From Flavobacterium ginsenosidimutans (lineage in GTDB: Bacteria; Bacteroidota; Bacteroidia; Flavobacteriales; Flavobacteriaceae): DNA of 64,000 nt. The stretch is from assembly GCF_003254625.1 (NCBI RefSeq), contig NZ_QJRJ01000080.1:248001-312000 (forward strand). Direction: 5' to 3'. The notes under the pieces are model-generated. The model did no database searches. It was not told the origin of the DNA and was given only the letters and a program-made list of their open reading frames with translations. This document shows, piece by piece, positions 16,645 to 25,163 of this stretch. The position numbers and the translations under genes were made by a program. The stretch's first letter is position 1; each line of letters begins with the position of its first letter.

Positions 16645-17220
16645 ATGAAAACAGAAAAAGAAAAAATGATCTCTGGCGAGTATTACAACGCCTTTGATCC
16701 TGAATTGATAAAAGGACGCCGAAATGCTAAAAATTTACTGCATACCTTAAATGTAAAAGAATACAGAGTTACCAAAAAAGCAAAAGAAATTTTAAAAGAA
16801 TTAATTCCAAATGCTGGAGCTGGTTTTTATATAGAACCTCCTTTTCACTGTGATTACGGTTACAATATTTTTGCTGGCGAAAATGTTTATTTTAATGTGA
16901 ATTGTGTGGTTTTGGACTGTGCTCCTGTAACTATAGGATCAAATGTGTTTATTGCGCCAAATGTTCAAATTTATACCGCTTCTCATCCGCTTGACGCTGA
17001 ATTAAGAAAAACACTAGAAAATGCTTATCCAGTTACAATTGGAGACGATTGCTGGATTGGCGGAAATTCTGTTATCTGCCCTGGAGTAACAATCGGAAAA
17101 GGTTGTGTTATTGGTGCTGGATCTGTTGTTACAAAAGATATTCCAGACAATTCACTTGCTGTTGGAAATCCTGCCAAAGTTATTCGAAAATTAAATCAAG
17201 AACCTGAATCAAAAAAATAA
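16645..17220 (+). CDS. Sugar O-acetyltransferase, maltose/galactoside acetyltransferase type
   Basis: 191 residues. The N-terminal cap (MISGEYYNAFDPELIKGR) and the left-handed beta-helix hexapeptide repeats (CDYGYNIFAGENVYFN, then IGDDCWIGGNSVICPGVTIG) are those of the LacA/Maa/NodL family. The catalytic His is in IYTASHPLD. These enzymes transfer acetyl from acetyl-CoA to sugar hydroxyls in the cytoplasm, perhaps for detoxification. Its stop TAA shares a base with the ATG of the VOC gene (TAATG). Confidence 0.92.
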   Translation: MKTEKEKMISGEYYNAFDPELIKGRRNAKNLLHTLNVKEYRVTKKAKEILKELIPNAGAGFYIEPPFHCDYGYNIFAGENVYFNVNCVVLDCAPVTIGSNVFIAPNVQIYTASHPLDAELRKTLENAYPVTIGDDCWIGGNSVICPGVTIGKGCVIGAGSVVTKDIPDNSLAVGNPAKVIRKLNQEPESKK

Positions 17221-17609
17221 TGCTTACCCTTAATAAAGTTCACCATATTGCCCTTTTATGTTCCGATTACGAAAAATCGAAATATTTCTACACTCAGATT
17301 TTAGGTTTAACCATAATTAGAGAAATCTATCGTGAAGAGCGCCAGTCTTATAAATTAGATTTGGCTCTAAATGGCACTTATGTAGTCGAATTATTCTCTT
17401 TTCCAAATCCGCCACAAAGACCTTCAAGACCAGAAGCGGTTGGTTTGCGCCATTTGGCATTTGAAGTTATTAATTTAGAAGAAACAATTGCTTTTTTAAC
17501 TTCTAAAAAAATTGAATCAGAACCAATTAGAATTGATGAAACGACAGAAAAACGTTTTACTTTTATTGCAGATCCTGATTTATTGCCCATTGAGTTTTAT
17601 GAGCGTTAG
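17220..17609 (+). CDS. VOC family protein, YaeR/GloA2-like
   Basis: 129 residues, single glyoxalase/bleomycin-resistance domain. The likely metal ligands H9 (KVHHIAL), E57 (VVELFS), H78 (GLRHLAFEV) and E125 (LPIEFYE) are all present. The wording matches the YaeR/SMU1112c-like subgroup of lactoylglutathione-lyase homologues. The substrate is unknown; Bacteroidota often lack glutathione, so a true glyoxalase I role is uncertain. Coupled to the acetyltransferase by a one-base TAATG overlap. Confidence 0.9.
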   Translation: MLTLNKVHHIALLCSDYEKSKYFYTQILGLTIIREIYREERQSYKLDLALNGTYVVELFSFPNPPQRPSRPEAVGLRHLAFEVINLEETIAFLTSKKIESEPIRIDETTEKRFTFIADPDLLPIEFYER

Positions 17610-17619
17610 GTTTTTTTTT

Positions 17620-17726
17620 TCTGCCACGAAGGCGCTAAGACGCAAAGTTTTTTTAATTTTTAAATATTGAAGGATTGAATTGCGTCCAGCTTTAGCTTAT
17701 GTAAAAATAAATCTTAGCGTCTTTGA
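17620..17726. repeat. Inverted CTAAG/CAAAG octamer pair
   Basis: GCCACGAAGGCGCTAAGACG precedes CAAAG; CTAAG at 17635 and CAAAG at 17643 are 8 bases apart. Facing them are CTTAG at 17713 and CTTTG at 17721, also 8 apart. This mixed copy links the CTAAG and CAAAG versions of the octamer design. Confidence 0.75.
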
Positions 17727-17818
17727 AAGTTTACTCATACTAGGATTCTACAAATTGTTCCCAACCTTTACAATAAAAAAATACTCTATTCAAGAAAGGA
17801 AATTCTAAAAACATAGAT

Positions 17819-19210
17819 ATGAGGTTATTTTACTTATTTATTATCATTTTTTTTCCACTTATTCTTTTCAGTCAGGAAAATAGAATAATCAAAATGATAG
17901 ATGGTGAACCTATAAAAAACGGCGTATTTTTAAAATCAACTCCTGAAGGGTGGACTTTTGTTAACAAGAAAGGAGTCCAATATTACAAATCGTTCAAATC
18001 AGTTTTTAGTATAAATAACGGAATGGTAAGAGTTGAAGAAAATCTGCCAGCTGATCAAACTAGAGGCAATAGCAAAGGAAAGACCGCCAGTGTAAGTGAA
18101 ATTTATATTTTAGAAATCATGAAACAAATGGGCGATATCAATTATTATTATTTTCCAGATCGATATATAAAAGTTGGATATTTTGAAGACAATTCAAATA
18201 AATTAGATTATGTTATTGAACTTAATAATCACACGGATGCAGCAGGATTTGCTGGCTCCAGAGACGGGAAATATGCTAAGATAAATAAGATCGGAGATGT
18301 ATTAACGGAGTTTAAATATGACCATAGCTTTAGATTTTTCACTGTTACTAAAAAAAATAAAAGCGTAAAAACCTATGTAAAATTAGATTATTTTACCGGA
18401 AAAGAAGTTTTTTCAACGAAAGACAGTCTAGTAAGATATTGGGATACAAAAAACTATATTGTCAAAAATACCAAAACTAAGAAATATTTATTTACTTACA
18501 ATTCTCATACTTACACAGTGCCGAAAGAATTTATCTATATAAAAGGTTTATCGCAGAAAAGTAAAATTTTTACCTATAGTTTTTACAATCGTAAAAAAGA
18601 GATTCACGAATATGGTTTTATTAAACTTAACGGAAAAAAATTAAAAACTGATTTAGAGCCTCTTTCTACTTTCTATAACGGTCATGGTATTGTGAAAGAA
18701 GAAATAAAAGACAGTCTTCAAAAAACAAAAATTGTTATTAAAATTGTAAACGAGCAATTAGAAAACTTCAGAATCTTAAACGATATTACGGTTGGTAGTG
18801 ATTTTGATAGCTATGGAAATATCATTATGTCATATCCAGTAGGAGAAATACAGAATATTAAGTTTAAAGATTGTGTAATTGACTATAAAGGAAATTACAT
18901 CATTACTCCTGCCGGAGATTGGAACAAAATATGGGAAGTCTCCGACGGAATTTATCATCGCGAAGTATATTATTATAAAAAAATAGACAGGATTTTAAAT
19001 AGTTGGACTACTGATGAATATTACTACAACCAAAAGGGCGAGAAACTATTTCAAGTTTCAAATGAAGGTTTAAACAGGCCTTTTTTCTTTATTGGTGAAA
19101 AATTCAATTATTTCCGCATGTCTAGTATGCAAAATATCATTATGACTTTGGATAAGCAAAATAATGTCCTTGAAAGCAGTATATCTGGTATAGTCGAAAC
19201 TAAATTATAG
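17819..19210 (+). CDS. Secreted hypothetical protein with WG-like repeats
   Basis: 463 residues. Signal peptide at 1-19 (MRLFYLFIIIFFPLILFSQ). The mature part holds several degenerate segments of about 45-50 residues resembling WG beta-repeats: GWTFVNKKGVQYY, then FSINNGMVRVEEN; later GFIKLNGKKLKTD, then FYNGHGIVKEE. No catalytic motif is seen. WG-repeat proteins are widespread in Bacteroidota and poorly understood. Single gene with no close partner. Confidence 0.7.
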   Translation: MRLFYLFIIIFFPLILFSQENRIIKMIDGEPIKNGVFLKSTPEGWTFVNKKGVQYYKSFKSVFSINNGMVRVEENLPADQTRGNSKGKTASVSEIYILEIMKQMGDINYYYFPDRYIKVGYFEDNSNKLDYVIELNNHTDAAGFAGSRDGKYAKINKIGDVLTEFKYDHSFRFFTVTKKNKSVKTYVKLDYFTGKEVFSTKDSLVRYWDTKNYIVKNTKTKKYLFTYNSHTYTVPKEFIYIKGLSQKSKIFTYSFYNRKKEIHEYGFIKLNGKKLKTDLEPLSTFYNGHGIVKEEIKDSLQKTKIVIKIVNEQLENFRILNDITVGSDFDSYGNIIMSYPVGEIQNIKFKDCVIDYKGNYIITPAGDWNKIWEVSDGIYHREVYYYKKIDRILNSWTTDEYYYNQKGEKLFQVSNEGLNRPFFFIGEKFNYFRMSSMQNIIMTLDKQNNVLESSISGIVETKL

Positions 19211-19364
19211 ATGAATAGAGCGTTATATATCAATAAGTATACTGAGCGAATTTTCCTGTTTATATCTATTTTAACATACTAAAATGAATATTTCCTAGAA
19301 AAAACCGAATTTGATGCTTAATTTTGTAATCCGCAGAAAAAAATGCGGAATTCTCAAACTTATA

Positions 19365-20648
19365 ATGATGAACAAAACGGCGCAAATCAAAAAAAATCAT
19401 CAATTAATCAAATTCCGAAAATTAGTTATTGTTTCTATTTTAATTGGCTTTCTTTCAGCTTTCCTCGGAATTTCACTAAAAAAAATAACGGAATATTACG
19501 AAGAGATCTTCTTTCATGAAGTTTCAGTTCACCCAGTATTTTACATCATATTTCCAGTTTTCGGATTATCGGTAATTTATTTCTTAAGACAATATCTTTT
19601 TAAGAAAAAAGAAAATAAAGGAATCAAAGAAGTTTTTGAAAGTACAGCATCAAAATCTAATAATCTTCCTTCTTATAAAATTCCATCACATTTCATAAAC
19701 GGATTATTAACGGTTATTTTTGGAGGTTCTACAGGAATTGAAGTTTCTACTGTTGTTGCTACAGCAACTATTGGATCTGTTGCTCATGAAAAAGAAAATG
19801 TTTTCCGTCAATATAAAACAGAATTAATCTGTGCGGGTGTTGCTGCGGGAGTTACAGCACTTTTCAGTAGTCCAATTGCAGGAGTTTTATTTGCTTTCGA
19901 AGTAATTTCTAGAAAAGTAACTCGTGCATTTATCATTTCAAATTTAATTGCCGTTTCTATTGCTTTTGGTTTACTGACCATTTTAAAAGAAGAACCTTTA
20001 TTTGCAGTTTCAATCGTAACTTGGAATTTAAAAGCGATTCCATACTTCATTCTTTTAGGAATTTTAGCTGGAATGAATTCGGTTTATCTAACTCGCTGCG
20101 TTTTATTTTTCAAATCACAATTTGGTAAAATCGACACACATTATTACAAAATCATTTTAGGTTCAGCAGTTTTAAGTCTTTCCTTATTCTTTTTTCCTCA
20201 ATTGTACGGAGAAGGTTATCACGCCATTAAAGGTATATTTGGAAATGCGCCTCAAATTCAATTAACTATAACTTTAGCTTTAACATTTATTGGAATTTTA
20301 ATTCTAAAACCAATTGTTACTTCTATAACATTGGCTTCTGGAGGTGACGGAGGTGTTTTTGCTCCAAGTTTATTTATCGGAGCATTTTTAGGATTACTAT
20401 TGGCTTCGATCTTAAACAGCTTTTTCCATGTAAATGTAATTCCAGTTAACTTTATGATTATCGGAATGGCTGCGGTTCTTAGCGCAAGTATTCACGCGCC
20501 TTTTACAGCGATATTCTTAGTTTGCGGTTTAACAAACGATTATACTTTGTTTTTCCCAATTCTTGTAGTTTGTTTAATTTCAAAATACACTGCAAAAACA
20601 ATTTATCCGTATACAGTATACAGTTATTCTCCAAGCTTAGTTAAATAA
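19365..20648 (+). CDS. ClC-family chloride channel/antiporter
   Basis: 427 residues from the ATG at 19365 (a second ATG follows directly); a TTG at 19311 would add 18 residues across a small hairpin (19331-19348) and is less likely. About ten hydrophobic helices. Selectivity-filter elements: GGSTGIEVS, corresponding to the G(K/R)EGP loop and keeping the gating Glu; VTALFSSPIAGVLFAFEV; and GGDGGVFAPSLFIGAFLG, the GxFxP motif. There are no C-terminal CBS domains. It moves chloride, or another halide or nitrate, across the inner membrane. Followed 86 bases on by an HPP-family gene. Confidence 0.92.
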   Translation: MMNKTAQIKKNHQLIKFRKLVIVSILIGFLSAFLGISLKKITEYYEEIFFHEVSVHPVFYIIFPVFGLSVIYFLRQYLFKKKENKGIKEVFESTASKSNNLPSYKIPSHFINGLLTVIFGGSTGIEVSTVVATATIGSVAHEKENVFRQYKTELICAGVAAGVTALFSSPIAGVLFAFEVISRKVTRAFIISNLIAVSIAFGLLTILKEEPLFAVSIVTWNLKAIPYFILLGILAGMNSVYLTRCVLFFKSQFGKIDTHYYKIILGSAVLSLSLFFFPQLYGEGYHAIKGIFGNAPQIQLTITLALTFIGILILKPIVTSITLASGGDGGVFAPSLFIGAFLGLLLASILNSFFHVNVIPVNFMIIGMAAVLSASIHAPFTAIFLVCGLTNDYTLFFPILVVCLISKYTAKTIYPYTVYSYSPSLVK

Positions 20649-20734
20649 TTTACAGGCTAATAATAATCTGGAGATTAAAAAAACATACAGCAAAGTATAT
20701 TTAAAAGCATAACGAATAAAAATAATACCACATA

Positions 20735-21334
20735 ATGCCAACTGAAAAAATAAAAAGAAGCTATCGCAAAACACGTTACATCCTTTACAAAGAAACTTTA
20801 ATTGATTATAAAGAACACTTTTGGTCATTTTTAGGTTCTTTCGTCGGAATCGGAATTTTAGCTTATGTACAATCGATACATTTTTCTGGTCCTGATGCAG
20901 TATATTTAATTGGTTCTTTTGGAGCATCGAGTGTTTTGGTTTATGGAATTATTCAAAGTCCGTTTTCACAGCCTCGAAATTTAGTTGGCGGACATGTAAT
21001 TTCTGCTCTTGTCGGTGTAACTGTCAACAAATTGGTTCCCGATATTATGTGGATTGCCGCACCTTTGGCGGTTTCAATTGCCATCATTTTAATGCAGATT
21101 ACTAAAACGCTTCACCCACCTGGAGGTGCAACAGCTTTAATCGCAGTTATTGGAACAGAAAAAGTAAAAGCTTTAGGTTATATGTATGTACTCTCTCCAG
21201 TTTTTACAGGAGTTATGATTTTACTTTTAACGGCTTTGATTTTCAATAATATGACTTCAAGCAGAAGTTATCCAAGTCACAGTACTTATCACAAACATTA
21301 TCATAAGATTAGAAAAAGATTGACGAGAAAATAA
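20735..21334 (+). CDS. HPP family membrane protein
   Basis: 199 residues, four hydrophobic helices after a basic N-terminus. The family signature HPPGGATALIAVIG (helix 3 region) gives the name, and GSFGASSVLVYGIIQSPFSQPRN precedes it. In cyanobacteria and plants HPP proteins are linked to nitrite transport; the role here is unknown. The basic His-rich tail (HSTYHKHYHKIRKR) is notable. Same strand and close behind the ClC gene, so the two may act together in anion handling. Confidence 0.9.
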   Translation: MPTEKIKRSYRKTRYILYKETLIDYKEHFWSFLGSFVGIGILAYVQSIHFSGPDAVYLIGSFGASSVLVYGIIQSPFSQPRNLVGGHVISALVGVTVNKLVPDIMWIAAPLAVSIAIILMQITKTLHPPGGATALIAVIGTEKVKALGYMYVLSPVFTGVMILLLTALIFNNMTSSRSYPSHSTYHKHYHKIRKRLTRK

Positions 21335-21348
21335 ATTTTTTAAGTTCT

Positions 21349-21420
21349 GTTTGTCAGGCTGAGCGAAGTCGAAGGCTCGCAAATTGGAATGTGGCTTCGA
21401 CTTCGCTCAGCCTGACAAAC
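21349..21420. repeat. 26-bp perfect inverted repeat
   Basis: The arm at 21349-21374 (beginning GTTTGTCAGGCTGAGCGAAG) is exactly reverse-complemented at 21395-21420, with a 20-base loop. GC-rich relative to its surroundings. It follows the HPP stop by 15 bases and could act as an mRNA 3' hairpin, but has no T-run. Confidence 0.9.
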
Positions 21421-21524
21421 TAATTGAAAATCAATTTCCTAAAATCTTTTCAACAAATCGCAATTCGAGATTCGAATTTCGTTTTTTATATTTTACCTTT
21501 GACCTCTCAATAAAAACAAAGATT

Positions 21525-22064
21525 ATGGTTTATAAATTTAGAGTTATTCTAGACGCCGAAGAAGATATTTTTAGAGACATTGCTATTCTTGAGGAAGATA
21601 CACTTGAGGATTTACACAATGCAATCTTCAATGCTTTTGGCTTTGACGGATCAGAAGTGGCTTCATTTTATACTTGTGATGATACTTGGAATCAAGAAGA
21701 TGAAATTCCGCTTTTTGATACAGGAGATGTTCCTGGCGAAATAAGAACCATGAACGATTATCCGTTATCTAGTATTTTAGACAAACAAAATACTAAGATT
21801 ATCTACGTTTATGATTTCATCAGTATGTGGACTTTCTTAGTTGAATTGGCCGCTGTCGAAGATGAACAAGTTGGAGCAATTTACCCAGAAACTTTATATT
21901 CTCACGGCGAAATGCCAGACGAAGCTCTTGAAAAAAACTTCGAAGCAGATATGCACGACGATATTTACGGAGAATTTGAAGACGACTTAGACGAAGAAGA
22001 TCTTGATATGTTTGAAGGCGATGACAGCTTCGAAGATTATGGATTTGAGGAGAATTGGAATTAA
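21525..22064 (+). CDS. pRiA4b ORF-3 / IS1096 TnpR-like family protein
   Basis: 179 residues from the ATG at 21525; an open frame upstream to 21384 runs through the inverted repeat and is not used. The N-terminal MVYKFRVILDAEEDIFRDI and LHNAIFNAFGFDGSEVASFY match the plasmid pRiA4b ORF-3-like domain (PF07929), and the tail is very acidic (many Asp and Glu from about residue 130). The family was first seen as a passenger of insertion and plasmid elements; its function is unknown. It is flanked by two different repeats (21349-21420 and 22066 onwards), which fits a mobile or formerly mobile origin. Confidence 0.82.
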   Translation: MVYKFRVILDAEEDIFRDIAILEEDTLEDLHNAIFNAFGFDGSEVASFYTCDDTWNQEDEIPLFDTGDVPGEIRTMNDYPLSSILDKQNTKIIYVYDFISMWTFLVELAAVEDEQVGAIYPETLYSHGEMPDEALEKNFEADMHDDIYGEFEDDLDEEDLDMFEGDDSFEDYGFEENWN

Positions 22065-22065
22065 T

Positions 22066-22104
22066 CTAAGTTGCTAAGATTCTGAGACACTAAGATTCTA
22101 AGCT
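22066..22104. repeat. Left CTAAGNNN array flanking the four-helix-bundle gene
   Basis: CTAAG or CTGAG at 22066, 22074, 22082, 22090 and 22098, exactly 8 bases apart, beginning two bases after the preceding stop codon. The reverse complement of the right array (22519-22560) aligns with it at about 34 of 42 positions by my count. Confidence 0.88.
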
Positions 22105-22158
22105 TTCTTTTTTTTTGAGAGATTTTTCTTATTTTTAAAATTAATTTAAAAATAAAAA

Positions 22159-22518
22159 ATGAGTCATTTTAAAAAAATCTTAGTTTGGCAAAAGTCAATT
22201 TCCTTAGTTACCAAAATTTACAAAGCAACAAGTACATTTCCCAAAGAAGAAATGTTTGGATTAACTTCGCAGATACGTCGAAGCTCAGTTTCCATTCCGA
22301 GCAATATTGCGGAAGGATCAGGTAGAGAAAGCAGTAAAGATTTTTTACGATTTTTATATATTTCTCTTGGTTCTATATTTGAGATGCAGACTCAACTCGA
22401 AATTGCAAAAAATATAATTTACATAAACGAAGAAGAATTTAACCTTTTATATGAGGATAGTCGAGAGATCGAAAGAATGTTAGCGTCATTAATTAGAAAA
22501 TTAAAAGACAGTAATTAA
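22159..22518 (+). CDS. Four-helix bundle protein (S23/IVS-encoded family)
   Basis: 119 residues, the usual length. Signature IRRSSVSIPSNIAEGSGRES (about 41-60) and the start FKKILVWQKSISLVTKIYKA are diagnostic of the S23-like four-helix family (TIGR02436). Relatives are encoded in intervening sequences of 23S rRNA genes and, as Avd, next to reverse transcriptases of diversity-generating retroelements. Here there is no rRNA or RT; instead the gene sits exactly between two inverted CTAAG/CTTAG octamer arrays (left ends 54 bases before the start, right begins 4 bases after the stop). Molecular role unknown; nucleic-acid binding is inferred from relatives. Confidence 0.9.
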   Translation: MSHFKKILVWQKSISLVTKIYKATSTFPKEEMFGLTSQIRRSSVSIPSNIAEGSGRESSKDFLRFLYISLGSIFEMQTQLEIAKNIIYINEEEFNLLYEDSREIERMLASLIRKLKDSN

Positions 22519-22521
22519 AAA

Positions 22522-22558
22522 CTTAGTATCTTAGAAACTTAGAATCTCAGCAACTCAA
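22522..22558. repeat. Right CTTAGNNN array flanking the four-helix-bundle gene
   Basis: CTTAG/CTCAG at 22522, 22530, 22538 and 22546 and CTCAA at 22554, exactly 8 bases apart; the inverted partner of the array at 22066-22104. It ends 6 bases before the next ATG. Confidence 0.88.
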
Positions 22559-22563
22559 AAAAA

Positions 22564-23622
22564 ATGATCAACTTATTCAACACCCACATCGATACGCTTG
22601 CTATTCACCGCGTAGGAAACAAAAGCCGTAACGAAGCGATTTTTTTATCAGAGCAGCCGTTTAATTTAAATGACGAGATTGTTCCTTTGATTAAAGAATT
22701 CTTTTTTAAACCTTTTAGAGAAAAAGAAGAAAACTATTATCAGTTTGCACACGAAGTGGACTTGGACTACAACGACATGTTTAAATATGCAACTGAGATT
22801 TTTGCAAATCCGTCAAATGTTCATGAGGTTTCTAAAAACATCACAAAACATTTATACGAGCAGTCAAATCACCCGCACATTAAAAATGGTGAAGTTTATG
22901 TAACGTATTTGACTAATCTAAGTATTGATAACAATGTTGTTGATGCAATTGGAATTTTCAAAAGCGAGTTACAAGCAGACTTTTTACAGTTTGAAGAAAA
23001 TGGAAGCAACCTTGAAATGATTTTACAGCAAGGAATTAACTTGAGTAAATTAGATAAAGGATGTTTGATTTTCAACTACAAAAGAGAAGAAGGATATAAA
23101 ATTTTAACTGTAGACAGCAACCGTTATGATGCGCGTTACTGGTTAGAGCACTTTTTATCTGTTGATGCTTTTGAGGATGAAAATTTCATCACAAAAAAAT
23201 ATTTAAAATTCTGTCAAAACTTCGCAAAAGATGTTGTTTTACCAGCAGAAGACAAGAAAGAGGAAGTAATGTTTATGAACCGATCTGTGAATTATTTCGC
23301 TAAAAATGATCAGTTTGAAGAGCAGAATTTCTTGAATGAAGTATTAGACAATCCTGATTTGATTCCTGAATTTAAAAACTATAAAGTTGATAAAGGAGAA
23401 AAATACAGCATCGAAGATGTTACCTCATTCCCTATTGCCAACGCAGCAGTTTCTGACGCTAGAAAATCGATTAAAAACGTAATTAATTTGGATACTCACA
23501 TTCAGATTAAAATGGATTTTATTAATCCTGAAAGTGCAGAAAAATTTGTTGAAAAAGGCTGGGATGAAGAAAAACAAATGTATTACTACTTAGTTTACTT
23601 CAACAAAGAAGAGAAAAGCTAA
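22564..23622 (+). CDS. Nucleoid-associated protein, YejK/NdpA family
   Basis: 352 residues, collinear with the 37-kDa nucleoid-associated protein family (PF04245). Typical features are the N-terminal INLFNTHIDTLAIHRVGN, a central FLQFEENGSNLEMI segment and a C-terminal INLDTHIQIKMDF. Such proteins bind the nucleoid; E. coli YejK interacts with topoisomerase IV. The ATG at 22564 directly follows the right octamer array, so the array lies in its leader. A strong terminator follows. Confidence 0.9.
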   Translation: MINLFNTHIDTLAIHRVGNKSRNEAIFLSEQPFNLNDEIVPLIKEFFFKPFREKEENYYQFAHEVDLDYNDMFKYATEIFANPSNVHEVSKNITKHLYEQSNHPHIKNGEVYVTYLTNLSIDNNVVDAIGIFKSELQADFLQFEENGSNLEMILQQGINLSKLDKGCLIFNYKREEGYKILTVDSNRYDARYWLEHFLSVDAFEDENFITKKYLKFCQNFAKDVVLPAEDKKEEVMFMNRSVNYFAKNDQFEEQNFLNEVLDNPDLIPEFKNYKVDKGEKYSIEDVTSFPIANAAVSDARKSIKNVINLDTHIQIKMDFINPESAEKFVEKGWDEEKQMYYYLVYFNKEEKS

Positions 23623-23654
23623 GAAGTTTTCATTTTCTATTACTTACTTAATAC

Positions 23655-23690
23655 AAAAAAAGGCAGTTACATTTGTAATTGCCTTTTTTT
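23655..23690 (+). terminator. Terminator after the nucleoid-associated protein gene
   Basis: AAAAAAGGCA at 23655-23664, then a near-perfect stem (GTTACA facing TGTAAT), closing with TTGCC and a T7 run (23684-23690). The A-run on the other side makes it usable for the converging TetR gene too. Confidence 0.88.
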
Positions 23691-23707
23691 ATTTGCTTCA
23701 ATTCTCT

Positions 23708-24289
23708 TTAAAATAAAGAAAAAATAGCTTTCAGAATATCATCATAAACTTGTTTGTCTCTTTCTCCTGCACGAGCTAAAACACGAATTCCAGAATAATT
23801 ATTAAAGATAAAACGAGCTAAAGATCGAGCTTCTTGTTTATCAGAAATCTGGCCTAACTCCTGCCCTTTTTTTATAGATAGGCAAAAAATATCTTCGACC
23901 GTTTTCTGATTATTGTGAACAATTTTTGCAATTTCAGGATCGTGCATCGCCAATTCTACTGACGAATTCACCATAAAACAGCCTTTTGTAATTCGATCTT
24001 GAAGACTTTCTACAACAGCCTGTTTAAAGATTTCCGTTAAAGCTATTTTGATGTTTTCAGCATTTTCTAAAAGCTCTTTAAGACTGTCTTGATTTTGCTG
24101 TTGATATCGTTGCAATGACTTTACAAATAGCTTTTGCTTATCGCCAAAAGTATCATACAAACTAGAACGGCTTAATCCTAAATGATTTACCAAATCCTGT
24201 GCAGAAGTTCCGTTGTAACCTTTATGCCAAAAAATCTCGATTGCTTTATCTAAAGCTTGATCTTCATTAAATTCTTTCGTTCTAGCCAT
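23708..24289 (-). CDS. TetR/AcrR family transcriptional regulator
   Basis: 193 residues from the ATG at 24289 (MARTKEFNEDQALDKAIEIF); a TTG at 24298 is unlikely. N-terminal TetR helix-turn-helix at about 8-55 (GYNGTSAQDLVNHLGLSRSSLYDTFGDK). The C-terminal ligand domain resembles the TetR_C group found in regulators of SDR and quinone-stress genes. It lies downstream of the SDR gene on the same strand. Two near-identical palindromes, one in front of each gene, are the obvious operators, so it probably represses both itself and the SDR gene. Ligand unknown. Confidence 0.93.
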   Translation of the reverse strand: MARTKEFNEDQALDKAIEIFWHKGYNGTSAQDLVNHLGLSRSSLYDTFGDKQKLFVKSLQRYQQQNQDSLKELLENAENIKIALTEIFKQAVVESLQDRITKGCFMVNSSVELAMHDPEIAKIVHNNQKTVEDIFCLSIKKGQELGQISDKQEARSLARFIFNNYSGIRVLARAGERDKQVYDDILKAIFSLF

Positions 24290-24327
24290 GACATTCAAAT
24301 TAAATTCATTTACAAAGATATAAAAAA

Positions 24328-24343
24328 CGGAACAATCGTTCCT
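24328..24343. promoter_or_regulatory. Putative TetR operator upstream of its own gene
   Basis: CGGAACAATCGTTCCT, an imperfect palindrome that differs from the core of the site at 25171-25186 in two bases. It lies 39 bases upstream of the TetR start, well placed for autorepression. Confidence 0.78.
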
Positions 24344-24359
24344 GAATTAGTCAAAAAAA

Positions 24360-25112
24360 TTATAATACTGTATTCACAGTAAGTCCACCATCAACCACAA
24401 TTTCAGTTCCTGTTATGAATGAAGAATCGTCTGATGCAAGGAAACTAACTGTTTTTGCCACTTCGGTAGCTTGTCCAAAACGTTTCAATAAAATCTTTTG
24501 CCCTAAAGCTGCTCCTAAACCTTCAACTTCTTCTTTTTCTAAACCAACTTTACCATATAAAGGTGTTTCGATTGGACCAGGAGAAACCGCGTTTACTCTA
24601 ATTTTTCTTGAAGCTAATTCTGCAGCAAAAATTTTGTTTAATGATAAAACCGCTGCTTTACTTGCTCCATAAACACTTGAACCTGGCATTCCTAATTGAG
24701 CATTTACTGAAGTATTGAAAATAATAGAACCTCCATCGTTTAAAATTGGCAGCACTTTTTGAACTGTAAAATAAACTCCTTTTACATTCACATTCATAAT
24801 ACTGTCATAATGATCTTCTGAAGCTGAATCAACTGGAGCAAAAGCTGCAATTCCTGCATTCAAGAATAGAATATCAACTTTTCCAAATTTTGATTTTACT
24901 TCTGCTACCAAATTATCAATTGATTTTAAATCAGATTGGTCTGCAACAATTCCAGTAACATTTAATTCAGATTCCGCTTTCGCTAAAGCTTCTTTGTTTC
25001 TTCCTGTTACAATTACTTTTGCTCCTTTTGCAACTAAATCAGCCGCAGCTGCGTATCCAATTCCGCTATTTCCACCTGTCACGATTGCCACTTTGTTTTC
25101 TAAATTTTTCAT
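24360..25112 (-). CDS. SDR family NAD(P)-dependent oxidoreductase
   Basis: 250 residues. Rossmann motif TGGNSGIGYAAA (13-24), NAG motif (LFLNAG, about 81-86), catalytic Ser-Tyr-Lys as NTSVNAQLGMPGSSVYGASKAA, and the C-terminal GTEIVVDGGL typical of FabG-like SDRs. It reduces or oxidises an unknown small substrate in the cytoplasm. The gene is preceded by a 30-bp perfect palindrome and followed by the TetR gene, so the pair looks like an inducible detoxification switch. Confidence 0.93.
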   Translation of the reverse strand: MKNLENKVAIVTGGNSGIGYAAAADLVAKGAKVIVTGRNKEALAKAESELNVTGIVADQSDLKSIDNLVAEVKSKFGKVDILFLNAGIAAFAPVDSASEDHYDSIMNVNVKGVYFTVQKVLPILNDGGSIIFNTSVNAQLGMPGSSVYGASKAAVLSLNKIFAAELASRKIRVNAVSPGPIETPLYGKVGLEKEEVEGLGAALGQKILLKRFGQATEVAKTVSFLASDDSSFITGTEIVVDGGLTVNTVL

Positions 25113-25163
25113 TGTTATTTGTTTTTTAAGTTATTGATTATTCAATTATTATGGTACAAAGAT

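Noticed and set aside
19311..19364. TTG start of the ClC gene
   Set aside because: The extra 18 residues cover a small hairpin and are basic and unlike ClC N-termini; two ATG codons at 19365 and 19368 give a normal start.
21384..21524. N-terminal extension of the pRiA4b ORF-3-like gene
   Set aside because: The extension translates the inverted repeat at 21349-21420; the conserved family start is the Met at 21525.
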